Part shown: piece after piece, positions 48,821 through 63,159 of the stretch
Layout of the letters: each line of letters starts with the position of its first letter
Numbering within the stretch: position 1 is the first letter of the stretch
From: Daphnia pulex
Lineage: Eukaryota; Arthropoda; Branchiopoda; Diplostraca; Daphniidae
Length of the DNA stretch: 64,000 bases
Assembly (NCBI RefSeq): GCF_021134715.1
Contig: NC_060025.1
Location: 186,001-250,000, forward strand
Reading direction: 5' to 3'
Notes under the pieces: generated by a model
What the model saw: the letters and a program-made list of their open reading frames with translations, nothing else
What the model was told of the DNA's origin: nothing
Database searches by the model: none
Position numbers and translations under genes: made by a program

Positions 48821-49653
48821 GAATAATACCAAAGGCGACAATTAAAAGAAGAAACCCCGGCCAAATTAAAGTATAGTGTGTCGTTCAGCCGTTTTGATTG
48901 CATGGGTCCTTATGACCTTTTTCTTATTTTCTCTTTTTGTGAAATACAATTCTCAGCGTGAGGGTCTTCTTCTTCTATATATATTGTCTATATAAAAGGT
49001 TTTATAGTTGCCACTGTCTTCCATTTCATTAGCCAGCACCTTGATCTTTAATCTTCTTTTTCTTTTATTTCTTATACAATCGTGAATCGTCTTGATTGAC
49101 TTGATCTCTCGCCTCTGCTGCTGCTCGGCTGCTGCTCTAATTCCTTTTCTACTTTGATTTGGAAGAAGAAATAAAAGTTTCCTTAGATATTTGTTCTTTT
49201 ATTATTGTTGCTGCTGGGCTGGGCCGGCATCAGGATAGGATTTGCCACTAATTACAGACCTATATTATTATAGGACTGGCCTCGTTCGAAAAGTCGCGCT
49301 GTATATAAGCCATTACTTTGCTGGATGGAGAAGAGCAGCAATAAGGGCCAGCCGGCCAGCCGGGCATAGCTTTCGATATTGAACAGCGCCTGATTCATGG
49401 ACAACACACAGCATGTGACTATGTAGACACTTTGGCCCAGCAGCAGCAGACGGGACTAATCACCTTGAACAATATATCCTACCAACAAAAATAAATAAAG
49501 GACTGGCCCTTTTTTCACCCGATTTTATTGTATGGGAAAATGAGCCCATCCAAATCTGTTTAATTCTTTAAAAAATGTTTCAATGTAAATTGAACTGATG
49601 GCGAGATGGCCGTTTGGGTGATGGAGAAAAGTCAGTCGATTGCTTAGACTTAC

Positions 49654-49715
49654 GTCATGGATAACGTGTGTGCTGGCCCTTTTGGCTGTTATCCGCCAGC
49701 CGGCTGCTCCTCCTG
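49654..49715 (-). other. Candidate upstream exon of TMTC1
   Basis: On the minus strand a strong donor (CATGAC then GTAAGTCT) ends a segment whose frame, ending THVIHD, would join in phase to the first known coding exon (IVDHEKV, then the start codon). Acceptor-like GGCAG and TGCAG stand near 49705-49715. The segment has no in-frame ATG, so it could be 5' UTR or part of a longer N-terminus. Confidence 0.28.
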
Positions 49716-49942
49716 CAGCTGCCAATCTTCATGTAAAAAAGCAGAGCGCAGCCTTATTATTTCTTGTATCTTTGCTAGACGCTGGAAGTTTGTTTGTTGT
49801 CGACACATACACACAAGCTGTCGGACTGTTTGTGTCAATATTGCCAGGCCAGCAGAGAAGAAAGACAAACCCCCCCCAACACGTACACTGTTTCTCTCTC
49901 CTTTTTCTACAGCCGTCGGGAGAAATGAATCACACTGCCTGG

Positions 49943-49963
49943 ACACACACACACACACACACA
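49943..49963 (+). repeat. (CA)n microsatellite
   Basis: About ten CA units. Confidence 0.85.
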
Positions 49964-52289
49964 AAACGCGGTCCGTCCGTCCGGTTGACTGCTGCTTTAG
50001 CAACTAAAGTGACTGGCCTGGACTGTTGGCAATTTTATAGGCCCAGCACATCATCAGCCCGTCGTTGCTGCTGCTGCTATACAAGACACGCACATGCTCT
50101 CGGTCCCTCTGACTCCCTGGCACTGGTATGTGCTGATACAAGAGCACGTGAAGAGCCTGGACGGGGTCGACAGTCGGGGAAATCAGAGTGATATAGAAAA
50201 TGCTGCCGGACGCATGCGCCTCTATAGTCTGCTGTGATGCTCTAAAGTTGTCTCTGCTGCGTGAATGATGGCTGGACTTGGCGCAGCATCGGCAGTGCTC
50301 GCTATAGACGACACCATTGAGGTGTCTAATACACAAGTGCGGCTGAAATGAGATATACTTTACTACTAAGACTTGTGTGTAGAGAGAGGTGCTGGTCAGC
50401 AGCAGCCCAAGATGTTACACCATCAGCAGCAACTATTAGATATATAGGGTAGAAACTATAGACGGAATAGACGGTACATTTCACTCTCTCTCTGTGTCTA
50501 TTATTTTACAAAAGAAACAAGTGAGAAGAAGAAGAAGTTGCGGGAACTTTGTCTGCCCGGCTGCCCGGTTGATGCCGCATCTGCAATTCAATTTCAAGTG
50601 TTGCCGTGGGTGAGAGGGGAGAAAGTATATAGGAGGTGGAGGGTGGACTGTACAACATCTAAAAAGTCTTGATATGAGACGAGAGAGGAGGAGGAAGGAT
50701 CAGCGGGATCTGCACCACCACCAGTCACGACTTTCATCACGCGGGGCCAGCACATTCTTGATAATGACGACTATGTATATATAACCCCCGCACACGCCCA
50801 GCATTTCCGCTATATAGCCACTCGGCTCTCCCATCTCGACACTTTCTATAGAAATGATGGGACAATCAAAACGTGGAAATAGTCAGAAAAATAAAGGGAA
50901 AAACGGACGCACAATAATTCAAACGAAAGTATAAGAAAAAAGGAACTTTGGGTTGACTTTTGATTTCAGCAGTTTTGAATTTCGCGGGTTAATTGTTATT
51001 ATTATCTATTTTCGATTTCAAATTGGTAGAATGGAGAACGTCGGCCGTGTCGGGTGCAAAGCAAAACTGATTTCCGTGCAAAGGACCATCATCAAAAGTT
51101 TGTCTTTTCAACTTGCAACTCTCGCGTCTATTATAGAGACATTCCCGTGACTAATAATAAGGCCGTCAGTTTCACTCACGAAAACAGCAGCCGTAGACGA
51201 GATTGGATATATATCCGCGCGCGGAATTCGATGAAACAGCAGAGAGCGGATGAGTCTCTTTTGACATCAACTTTACTCCGCCAGCTGATGCTAGCACAGC
51301 TCTCTGACATTTCCCAACTTGTATACGGAAAATGTCTAAATAGAAAAGCCTATAGAAAGGGAAATGTACGTATGCGATTCCATCCAATTGCTGATATAAT
51401 GATGAGTCGTTTATGGATCAACAAAAATAGGAAGAGCAACTTTTTTTTCTTCCCGCTCAACCCGCCGTTTTATTTTTATTTTGGGTTCGTGAAATTTAAT
51501 GACAAATTGACGAGGCGGGAAATTTGAAATATCCGGTGATTTCCTATTAGATAGCCTAATAACAACGGAAGGGGGGAAAAATGATTACTCGCATCTCCTG
51601 CGTGATGATGCCTAAATTTTTATTGCTCTTTATTTTGTTATTGGTTGTGAGAGACCAGTAGCAGCCGACCATGTCAGTCCCGCGTCTATATAGAAATGAT
51701 TGATGTAATCGACGAAAGATGACCCCCGGCCTGATGGGGAGGGGGAAGATAAATATAGAGACGGGCAGCATCAAAGGGTACGTGCCAACAAACGACCCTA
51801 ATTGCCTATGCTCCTAAAATATCCTTGATGCACCAGTCAAACTTGTATGGCAGCTCTTCTCTCCCCCCTTTTTATGCACATGCAGAGCCGAGACTTTGAC
51901 ATCAACAATTTAATTATAGACACACACGGCGCAACATTATATCCGTAGGTATACACATAATACGGTGTACGTGTGTACAAGAACACAAATCGGTGTCACT
52001 CTTTAATAACTGCCCTGTGTGCTGTGCCCGGCGAACTCTGCTGTTCAAAGTGTTTGGCTCAGATGTATGCCGACCAGCAATATAACCAAAGTTGATGGGG
52101 TGAACCCAAAAAGAGACGTCAAAGTATTATTATTATTATATCAAAAGAGAATATATACCATATCTAATCTAATAGAACAAGTGTTGGGCGATTCTTATGT
52201 GTGATGGCTAGATAGATGCAGTTATATAGTCGGAAAAAGATTTTGGTGGGTGACCGATGGTCGACATTTGTCGGGATTCGGCCGACGCC

Positions 52290-52308
52290 CTTCTTCTTCT
52301 TCTTCTTC
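52290..52308 (+). repeat. (TTC)n microsatellite
   Basis: About six TTC units; similar runs occur near 56513-56533 and 57892-57908. Confidence 0.8.
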
Positions 52309-53197
52309 CGCCAACTTTTTAAAAATCCAGGGGAGAATTGTTACACGTATATATAGAAGAATGAAGGGGCAACGACAACGACACACTTTTGAGGCTTTTC
52401 CATCAACTGCATGTTGTGCTGTGTATAATATTCCTTTCTCTCGTATCGTCTCTTGTGTTGTTATTTTACATCATAGAAAACTCCGGTCGGCCATCAGCGG
52501 CAGCTCCTCCCATAGACGACGTTCAAATACATACAGCATTATACAGGACGACTGCTTTACTTTCCATCTATAATAGAAACACGTAATACGAAATATATAG
52601 TAGATGGGAAATCGGCTGGAAAATGACAATAATCGTAACTCTGTGAATCAAAGTTGATTCCTATTATATACGCCTCTTTTGTTGTTATTGAAATGGTATA
52701 CTACGTAGGCCTTATATTATTATTATTATTATAAATCTATATAGATGGAGAGAAATGGAAGAGACCCGCCCACACTTGTGTCGTCGTCGTATATACATTA
52801 TTCCGTGTCGTGTTCGCCAGTCAGTGTGAAACCCGACGAGTATCACAACAGCAATCGCCTCCATGTTGACATACGAGTTCATATCATTATAATACTATAG
52901 CGACGACGACTATACCCAGCATACCCAGCACACGACGGTTGTATAGATGCGCACCAGATTAAATGTTGTAGTATACTATATTCTCAGCATATAGTAGTAG
53001 TAGTGTATTTGATATAGATCTACTCGCACAGCACTTGTACACGAACGTATATCTATAATACAGTACTGTATAGTAGTCCAATACACAACAACCCCCACAC
53101 ATCAGCTGAGATTGCAAGTGTGGGTGGTATGCTGGAGGGGCTGGGGTAGGATATGCCAATATCTATTGTCACATGCCATGGCCATCCGAGTTGATAG

Positions 53198-53216
53198 TCG
53201 TCGTCGTCGTCGTCGT
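53198..53216 (+). repeat. (TCG)n microsatellite
   Basis: About six TCG units; it makes all plus-strand frames here read as Arg, Ser or Val runs. Confidence 0.8.
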
Positions 53217-55095
53217 GGAGAAGGAGAGTCTATGTGCCATTCCTTTTGTTTCCGATCTCTGCTTGCTGCTGCTGCTTCTGTGTTTTGTTCTTTGTGCAGT
53301 GCTGGACTCATCGGGATGAAGGGGGAGGGAGGGGGAAATATCCCGAACCGGAAAGATCACGACGAGGAAAAGGAAAAGGAAATCAGAGACGACGACAAAT
53401 GACAGGAGGAGAAGAAATAAAGAAATAAAGGGAAAGAAAGATAAAGAAAAAGGGAAGGAAGGAAATGAAAGAATGGCTGGAACGGAACGGAACGGAACCC
53501 GAAAAGCGGCAAATGGAAAACAAGACAATCCGCCGACGAAAACCGGACGGATGGACGGACGGACGAGGGGGTGACCCAGCATCACTGGGCGGCGGCGGTG
53601 CGTCTTATTTCTCTCTTTCTCTCTTTGGTATTAAAAGAAGAAGAAGAAGAAGGAAATGTAAAAGGAGCTGGCCAGGAGTGTATAGTAGTTGTATAGTAGT
53701 ATAAGATGACAGTTGGCATTGACAGATGGGTTATAGGAGAGTATAAAAGCCTCACGCGATATTATATCAACATGGATGAGTGGATGAAGCCGGGAAACCA
53801 ACAGCAGCAGCAAATCACACAAAACAGACAAAAGAAAAGAAGAAAGAAAAGAAAAGATTGCTGATGCTCCGCTTCGTGCTGCTGGTTGGACATTTCAATC
53901 GATTTAATAAAAATATAATAACAGCAGTGGCGGTGGGGGGTCTTTTATTTTCTTGGTTCTTTTTGTTTTTGATTTTCCCCCACCAATTTTCTTAATTTAA
54001 CGAGAGACAAGACCAGCAGGCGATTCATCACAGCCTGTCAATTAGTATCCGACCACCCACCCACAATCAGAATTTTTTCGTTTGCCATTCACCACCACCA
54101 ACAATTGGTCTTATTATCGCCGAATATATAATAAAGGATGAGGAATCGTATATATGTACACCCAAGTTGCAGATATAATATTAGTCGATGACGCTCTCGT
54201 CGTCGTCGGGTATATGTGTGTGGGAGTCTATAGGTGAATCGTGACCGAAACAACAGCCAAAGTCTCATCATCATCAGCGATCGTCGTTGAATGACAGACG
54301 ACACTGTCGTCCTTTGAACCCTCCCCCATCCCAGCACAGTGTCCCCTATATAGTTGGACATGTCGAAAAGAAAAGCTCTTTTGTCTTTTGTGTACGTACA
54401 TCGTCATGTTGTGCACAGCAATTCAAACGGTTTTTATTGAACGCGCTCGCATCAGGATGATTCCAATGTTGCTGTTGTTGTACAACTGCCAGCAAGTTGG
54501 AATTTCTTTCGGGTTCCACTTTGAGACGTTTGGAGAAAATTGGTGCAGCAGGGTCTTGTTTTTCCCTGTTTGTTTTTATATGGACGACTTCCATTGGCCG
54601 TGTGGGTTTTAACGAGGACTGGAAAAACGCTGTCGCATCCAACAAACTTTGATGGACGACTGCTGCTGCTGATGTTTTGTCGTCGTTCAACTTTGAAAAT
54701 GTTCTTTTAGCGTGCGATGTTGTGCTGCTCCTGCCATCGACACGACAGCAGCGCAATCAAACATCACTGCTGCGGCCGTATAGGTAGGCTATATGTAGAT
54801 ATATAGACATGGCCAAGTTTGAATGATAATATTTCTTCCATCCAGTTCCAGTCCCAAAAAATAGTAAAATGAGTCGCATATAGACTTTGTGCAGTTCCAA
54901 TTGAGACGTGAGCGAATCAGAAGAAGAAGAAGAAATCGATTGAAAAAGACTCGACCTGCATCAGCGGTGCGATCATCTCCGCATCTTCTGCTGCTGCTGC
55001 TCCTGCTGGATGTCGCTGGATGCTGTATGCATAACCAATCCGGTGCGCACGCGTCTTCCCAAGCATATATATCTCAGTTTCCCCTTTTTCTTATA

Positions 55096-55120
55096 AAAGA
55101 AAGAAAGAAAGAAAGAAAAA
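55096..55120 (+). repeat. (AAAG)n microsatellite
   Basis: About six AAAG units. Confidence 0.8.
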
Positions 55121-56712
55121 AGGGAAATTCTGATGCCGAGTGATTGACTATTGAATCATTCAAAAAAGAGAGATCAAGGGTCGTGCTGTCCTCTCTCCTT
55201 TTTGTTATTACATAGAAATTCCATGGCAATTGCTGCAACAGAGGAAGAAGAAAAAGACTCGTCTCTCTCTCTACCTCATCATCCACATTAGACCGGGGAA
55301 TAATACGCCATTGCCATTTTCTCTCTCTTTATGACGATGCAGAAAAAGTCTGAATCTATTGCCTTGTGTAGGCTAATACATTCGTCTATTATATAATACA
55401 ACCAAACATGGGTATAGGAGCACCAGTGAATGGTATAGATTCACCGGGCATCATCGCATCATCTGATTGGAAACATGCTGTGCTGCATCCAAGTGAGCGC
55501 TCGCCTCATTCCACCTTGTATTTATTTATTGTATCCGGAATGATGAAATGCTGCCGCTGGAAAATACAATTGGGGGCGGTGGGGTTGCAGACCCCGTTTG
55601 ATCCATTGAAATTCCCCTTTTCTTTCAATCGTCGTACCGCTGGATAGAAGGAAACCAGGCGGACTGCTCTTGGGTTATATCAGTGTATACAGCGGGGACA
55701 TTGGCCCGGATCTGTAGAGAGAGACGCGGAATAAAAAGATATCCATTTAAAGAAGGGAGAGAAAGAACCCCTATGTAAAAAGAGAACTGGTGCGGATGCT
55801 GGATATGCGCAGAGTCAAACTGGAAAATAAAATAAAATACAAAAGTTGGCGGGTACACATATAGAAGATGTTTGGAGTGCGGACCACGTCGTATTACAAG
55901 TGTTGAAACGTCGCTCTCTCTCGCTCCTGCTGCTGCTGGAATACCCGCAGCAACAAACAGAATCTTTTGAGACATTTCATATGTGTGTGTGCGTATAGAG
56001 AGTCGTTTGCAGCACTCGCCAGTCCAGTCCAGTCCATCACCGCTTTTATCGCACCTCTTTCTTTTCCATTTCAAAGGGAAAAAGCGGATGCTGCTGCTGG
56101 ATACCGTGGCCATCTTTTCAACTTTTTAGACCCGTTTTGCCAACATCATTTCACTTTGCCATTTCTAGTTGGAATCAATTTCGATCGAAAGGATTGCCCA
56201 ATCTTGTGATATTATAACGCCGATATAATAAATCGCCTAAAAGGTGAAAGCTCAGACGTTATAACTGCAAATGAAGGCGCTGATACCAGCATCACATGCT
56301 AAAACTCTTATATTATTTTAGGCATTTTTCGTCGCCTTTGGTTTTCATTTCCCCCAAGGGATGAGATCCAACCCCCCCAAAAAAGAAACGGCTTATATTA
56401 TACAAGAGCAGCACGATATCTATGACCTAATTCAATCGCCCAGCTATAACCTTTGCCCATATATTACCACCAGGCAGCACCTTATTCCAGATATCTTTCG
56501 TGACACGCTTTATTCTTTCTTCTTCTTCTTCTTCAAAGGTTTGGCGTTTAACAAGAAAAACTGACACACCAAATGCAATTTCCCCTCCTCCTCAGCAGGA
56601 AGAAGAAGAAAACGGAGATGAGGGGAAACGGAAATGGCGTATCAAAATATCGCCCCCAGCAGACGACACCTATTATATACTAGCCCAGCCTTGTATAGCT
56701 TTTGATATTCTA

Positions 56713-57654
56713 CAGTGGGTACCTAAAGTATCCGTACGGCTGAGAGGAGCAGTACGGAAAACGCGTTTTTCAAAACGCTCCCATAAATTGAATTCTCGTT
56801 GGAATGCAATAACATTTTTTTGTAAGGTTAAGATTAGGGTGGGGTTTCATCTGATTTTTTTTGGGAATTTTTCAACAACGCGATATGTGGTTTTTATCGC
56901 GTTGCGAAAGTATCCGTACGGCCGAGAGGCCTAGTAGGGAAATGGGCTTACTTTGGAGGCCTCTTATTCGGTAAATAAGTAACATTAAAGGGTGGGAAAG
57001 TTCTTAAAAAAAAGAGCTGCATTAGCTCTATATGTGGTCATAAGATCACATTTTTTAAGTTTCATTTATAGTAATGAAATCAAAAATGAAAACACGAATT
57101 ATAAGTTTTCCGTTTTCTTCCCCTCGATTCCCCATCACCAGTGTTGCCATATCAAAAAATATTTACCCTTTCTCTTTCTCCCTCTTCCGTCCAAGGGAAG
57201 AAAGAGATTTTGGGATATGGCAACACTGGTGATGGGGAATCGAGGGGAAGAAAACGGAAAACTTATAATTCGTGTTTTCATTTTTGATTTCATTACTATA
57301 AATGAAACTTAAAAAATGTGATCTTATGACCACATATAGAGCTAATGCAGCTCTTTTTTTTAAGAACTTTCCCACCCTTTAATGTTACTTATTTACCGAA
57401 TAAGAGGCCTCCAAAGTAAGCCCATTTCCCTACTAGGCCTCTCGGCCGTACGGATACTTTCGCAACGCGATAAAAACCACATATCGCGTTGTTGAAAAAT
57501 TCCCAAAAAAAATCAGATGAAACCCCACCCTAATCTTAACCTTACAAAAAAATTTTATTGCATTCCAACGAGAATTCAATTTATGGGAGCGTTTTGAAAA
57601 ACGCGTTTTCCGTACTGCTCCTCTCAGCCGTACGGATACTTTAGGTACCCACTG
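56713..57654. mobile_element. Non-autonomous Tc1/mariner-like foldback transposon with IR/DR ends
   Basis: The element is a near-perfect inverted repeat of 942 bases: arms of about 448 bases around a loop of about 46 bases (57161-57206). The ends are CAGTGGGTACC and its complement, flanked on both sides by TA, the target duplication of Tc1/mariner elements. Each arm holds two copies of AAAGTATCCGTACGG followed by (C/T)GAGAGG: outer at 56725-56747 and 57620-57642, inner at 56907-56929 and 57438-57460, exactly mirrored. Two spaced direct repeats per arm is the IR/DR layout that binds transposase twice. Only isolated mismatches separate the arms (for example near 56813 against 57554), so the copy is young or homogenised. 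Frames of 70-106 codons on both strands are mirror images and not genes. No transposase is present. Confidence 0.88.
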
Positions 57655-60600
57655 TATATCAGCATGTTTGTGTGTTTATATGTAGAGCAGCAGCAAAAAT
57701 ATATATAGAGTAAGTCTATATCCTATATTATCTAAAGCGGGTGGGTGGTCCCCCCTCCAATCCCGGGCTCGTCTGCTTAATGCGATGGAAGCCATTTGAT
57801 GAGATTTCCCCTCTCTCTCTCTATATTATTAGACACACACTCTGACGATATGCGCTCGACATGGCACACGAGAGAGAGAAAAAACACACTCTCTTCTTCT
57901 TCTTCTTTTGGATCCAACAAGGTTTTAAAACTGTTTCAAATATTATTTTAGATAGTTGTAGGCCTTGGCTATATTTTTCTATATAGTGCTGCCAGTTTGT
58001 TATATAAAGCGGCGATCGATAATCAATTTCTAATTGGATTCACTTGGTCGCCCTCACAGCAATTGATGGCCCGTGTGCAAATGTTTTTCGGCAACAGCTT
58101 TTCGATTGGATGGCAATTTTTTTCCAATCAACCCGCGACCAAATTCGACATTTTTCTAGACAATTTTCACTTGACTGGGCGTCGCCCGCTTTGTATAAAA
58201 TACGACGACGACGGAGAGGTGGGCGGCCGGTCATACATGTGCTATATGCTATGTATGCTGCTGCTGTGTATTATATGTATAGGCTTGCTGCTGCTGCTGC
58301 AGCTGGGGAAAACTCATCATCTTTATGACTTGCCATCTGCTGCTGCTGCTCGTCTTCTTTTTTCTTCTATACGTATAGGCTACATATACCCCGACCAGCA
58401 GCAGCTATATTATAGTAGGCTACCCGTGCAGACTCACTAATAAGTAATAACTTACATTGTTGCTGCTGCCTGTGATGTAGAAATGTATAGAGAACTTTTC
58501 CCTCCTATTATTTATTCTCAGAATTTTCTTCTTCTTTCTTTCTTTTTTGGGTTATGTGCTGCTGTGCTGTACACATTGAAACATGTAAATTTCTGATTAG
58601 ACTTAACCGGAGAGCCACATATATTCTCTATACTACCTACCTGTATCAATACTGGATTGTAAAACTAAATCGATAAACTGGCGAATAATAGAAAAGATCA
58701 GCTTTTCTTTGCCTAAATATAGTTTAGAGATCGGATATAGAGCATGGAATAAAGGTGGATGAACTCTTTATACATAATAAGACCACATCGTGATTGTTTA
58801 AAAGCAAAAGTCTATAAAGGCCAAAAATCACGCACCGCGCACGTTATTTTTATACATTTCACTTATATAAATAAAACGCGACGAGTCCCGATGGGAAATT
58901 GGCCTGGTGCTGCTGCGATCCTGTTGGGGGACATTCATTCATCACCAAAAGAGAATTGATGGCTTATATAGCCTACTTTTTTATTTCTTTTTTCTAAAAT
59001 GCCATCACAACCATGGCCTGGCATGGCTGCATGGCTGTGGAATAGAGTAAGGCCTATATCTCTGCTCCAGCACATCATCATCCCAGCACTTTCTATTTCC
59101 TTTTTCTTCTTTTTTTAAATTTATATTCCTGTGCTGCTCAGACTGGGTTTTTATAGATATAGAGGACCGGCATTCTTCTTCTCTCAGCAGTTCTTTTTTC
59201 TCCTGCTCTTGTATGTACCTCAGGCTTTTAGACAAATTGGATGCGATGCGCCAGTCTCTTTTTCTCTATCCGGCTTCTTTTCAGCTTCATCTTCTTCTCT
59301 TTCTTTGCAGTTCAACAATCGGCAAAGTAGCAAGTTGTGCTGCCTGCTGTCGAAAATAATAAAAAGGGAAGAAGAAGAAAAGAAGCCACACCTCTTTCCC
59401 CCAGCACCTTTTCACGTTCAACCTGCTGATGGTTAAATGGGCCGTAGGTACATCATCTAATAATTGGCCATCGAAATAAGTCGAAAGTCGGACCATCAGT
59501 CCAATCGTGTTTTCTATATTAAGCTCCAATTTATGTATTTCGTCATTTCCCGATCTTACATCTTATATAACAAAGTTCAAATATATAAGTGATCACGACC
59601 GTGAACTCTTAAACTTTTGTATATAGCCAGTCCAGCATTAGTCAACATCATGTAAAAACATTTAGTACAGCAGGCGCGATGCTGGTGGCGGTGGAAGTTA
59701 TTTTGGCTGGCCTTTTGGGTCCTTCTTTCTCACTGTTGTAGATATTTGGCCAGCAACGCAGTCCCTGTGGTCTTGTCGAGTTGCTCTGATGCCCGTCGCT
59801 TCTATATGCCTGTGTGGTGCTGCTGGGCGTGTATACAAGGCTACGTGAGCGGCCACACAGCCGCAAAAGTCGAGGATTATTTTGTGATGATGAATAGATT
59901 CAGCGTTGCCATCAGAGCTAAAAATGTAGCCGGGTCGTAACTTTCTCTCTACTGTGCCAGGGGGGCTTTCGGCGGATGCTGGATGTGAAAAAGAAAAGAA
60001 AAAGTTATATAGTCCGGATGGATGGCATCAAGAAAGAGCGGAGGATCCGCATCCAGCATCCAGCAGCAGGGACTGTGAGATGAAGATGAAAGCGGAGCGC
60101 CAATAATAATAAAAAGATGGAGCCAGCACGGAATAAGATGATGATGATGTCATAGACTTTATACTTTTGCTGGCCTGATTATTGCAGTGCAGGCTGGCCA
60201 AGTTATGATGTCCGTCTGTCCGTCCGTATCAGAAACGAATTTACAACCGGACACATCATGTGCATCAGCAGCCACATATCCAGCTACAGCAGACTGTCTC
60301 CATCTAGAGACCAGACGGTTAAGCGGCGGGCCAGCAGAATAATATATAAAATCTCTGAGCTGCTGCTGCTGCATTAGAGAGAGAGAGAGGATCAGTATAA
60401 AGATCCGGCCGGAGCGGAGGCTTTTATTTATACCCGCGGCTCGGAATAAATATCAGCTGGACGGCCGTTATATTACCTTTCACTTCCGTCTTATTCAAGG
60501 TCCATCAGCAGCAGCATCGGATGGCGGCCATGTGCTGAATCTATTGATGCTATTATCCATTCCGCTCCAGATAAATGTAATATTATTCTTGGTTGGCTGG

Positions 60601-63141
60601 TCTTATACTGTACACCGTAGTATCTACACACTTGCGAAAATAGCAGACGGGCCAACTTATATAATCAAATAAATATAAGAAGAAGAAGCATCTCAAACGG
60701 AGCCCTGGATTGTAAGGATCTTGTGTCTATAAATGGAGCGCTCCTTACATCAGCAGAAGGAATAAGGAGCCAGTCTCACGTTTGACGCAGTCCTGAGAGA
60801 TAAACAAGTACTAAAGTCGTGAGTTGAGAGAGGACGGCCGCGGTGCATAGGAGCCGAACGACACGTCATTTCGTTCTGTCCCGCTGGCCAGCAGCAGCAG
60901 CAAAACTCTCGACGCGACGAGCTGGAAAAATAAAAAAAAGAGCTCACACAATGAGAGCAGGTTCACACAGGATCTACAGCTATAGCTGCTCCTCTGCTAT
61001 ATAGCTCCTAATGTGTATAGGGATGTGATAGGACAACACTGGGAGAATATAAATACACAAGAAATATAAGAAAGCTATATCAGGAAAGAGAGAGAGATAG
61101 AAATAGGTTCTCTTTCATGTCTGCTGCTGTGATGGCGTGCTATAGAGAAAATGATGAAAGCCAACAAAAGGAAAGAAAATGAGAATAACATATAGATAGC
61201 CTATTCTCTAGCTGCTGCTGCTCTTATTCATCCCTATATAGCTTAGACTTCTTCTTCTTTTTGGGGGGCCTTTTTCGACTATTAAACACAAGAATTCAAC
61301 CCCGACCAAATTTTAAAAGGAGCAAGGAATAGATACAGGATCGATCTAACGAGCTGCTTATAATAATAAAAGGCCAAAGGCGAATATAATAATAATAAAT
61401 ATCGCCACAATAGGAGAAGCCAGCACAAACGCACCCGCATATTTTTATATTCTTCTCCTTATTCTTTTATATGGGCCAGCGCGGTGCTGGATCAGCGTGG
61501 GCTGCTGCCGGAAATGTCCTCCTATGGAAGTACTGTACATCATCGATCCTGAATAATAGACTCTTAACCTTTTGTGATGCTGTGTACGTATTTATCATGT
61601 GGTTAGGCTACTATTGCGGGATGTGTAGGCCTATATAACGCGTGCGTCATTCTTCTTCTCCTTTTCATCCGCCGTGGTACTGGATCAGCATGCGCCGTTT
61701 TTCCTTGATGGATAACATATCAAATTCCTGTATGTCCCCCTATGAAATAGAGACACACAGTCTCACCACGTATCTTCATTGACGCGTCTATAGGATGATT
61801 ACGCAACAGCAGCAAAGCGAAGAGACTGCTGTGAAATTGGCCTTGATTGATGATGAAAGCCCCGATGATCATTTCTCGCCTTGAATATTATAGCGCTTCA
61901 TCATCATCTTCTTTCTTTCTTTTATTATTCACTCGGCATTTTGACTTTGATATTCTCTTTTTCGAGATGATATAAAACGTCGTCCGCTGATGGCGAATTT
62001 CATCTATCCAAAAATGTCGCCTTTTTCTTTCATCTTCTTCTTCTTAGACTTTCAATTCTCTCGGCGGTTATTATTCATTAGATTCACCAAGATTCCGCAA
62101 TCTCCAAGAAGCCCCGTTAGGCTACACACAGCAGGAGGATTGTCCTGCTGCTGCCTGGAATATGGATGATGTAACGCTCGCACACAGCAGCAAACGATCC
62201 ATCGTGATGCCGCGGAACAATGGCCGTCCATCAGTTGAGTCTATATATCCAAAACCTTGATGATGATGAGTCTCTATATCATTTCTTTTCTTTCTTTTCT
62301 AATAGATAGATATAGCCGACGACGTTATTTATTATAGATTATTCTTTGACATCATCAGATATTAAACGGGGAAGATGGACCATTTTTAGAGTTTCGTTCA
62401 AAAAGATGATCCAAACTCCCAGCAACGATCCTTTTCCATCCATCCAGCATCAATATGAGCTAGCTGCTGGCCGCGATATAGGATGGTGGCATCTCTATAG
62501 AATTGCACGGCGCCTTTAGTAAAAGAAAATAAGTCACAAAGAATCTATAATAGAGAGACACGAGCAAGTCTATAACTAATGGAATGAACCCATCATGGCG
62601 AAAAAGGTCCATCTCGTCTATTATAAAGAAGAAGAAGAAGAAAAGACATTTTCAACTTTTTATTGATAGTTTCCACATCGCCTTTTGTTATTCTTCTCCT
62701 TGCCCAGAAATCATGTGTCCAAGAGACAGTCGAAATCCGGCTCAGCCATCAATGCTCATTCATCCTGGCCATCACTTTTCTTTGAGAGTCTATTATATTT
62801 ATAAGACGGACTAGATATATAGAAGTGCCTATTTTGTGCTGTGTCTAATGGAAAAGGAATGTTGTTCCTTTCTTTTTTCAAAAAAGGATTTCGACCCTGT
62901 TTTCCCATCAATCTAGAAATATGTGTGTAAAAATAACACTTGCAACACTCGCCTAATGGCATGTCCCACCGCATCAGAGAATATAAATAGGTCATCTGGG
63001 CCGGCCAATATATAGTAGTATACTAGCTCATCCTTTTTCTTTTAATATTTATAGAGAACTTTGAAGTGTGTTGTGTGTGTGCTGTTGGGTGATGGGTCCA
63101 CTTGTGTATTTAAGAGCCGGCCATCATCTCGGCCAGTTGTA

Positions 63142-63159
63142 GACACACACACACACACA
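63142..63159 (+). repeat. (CA)n microsatellite
   Basis: About nine CA units. Confidence 0.8.

Larger units (their letters stand above)
47107..56712. other. 5' side of TMTC1, probably intron or promoter region
   Basis: The splice acceptor at 47107 shows that TMTC1 continues upstream. One candidate exon (49654-49715) is noted separately. Otherwise the stretch is low-complexity DNA rich in CTG/CAG, TCTTCT and TATATA motifs, with many overlapping frames on both strands and no recognisable domain. The promoter may lie beyond the window. Confidence 0.45.

Noticed and set aside
49640..50191. 183-codon plus-strand frame with a hydrophobic start
   Set aside because: It starts without an ATG, crosses a CA microsatellite and contains Thr-His and Cys runs derived from repeats.
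53112..53704. Overlapping frames on both strands rich in Arg, Glu, Ser or Phe
   Set aside because: They are caused by TCG, GAAG and GGAA-type repeats and lack any domain.
56992..57375. Two identical 50-residue protein starts on opposite strands
   Set aside because: They are mirror images created by the inverted repeat of the foldback transposon.
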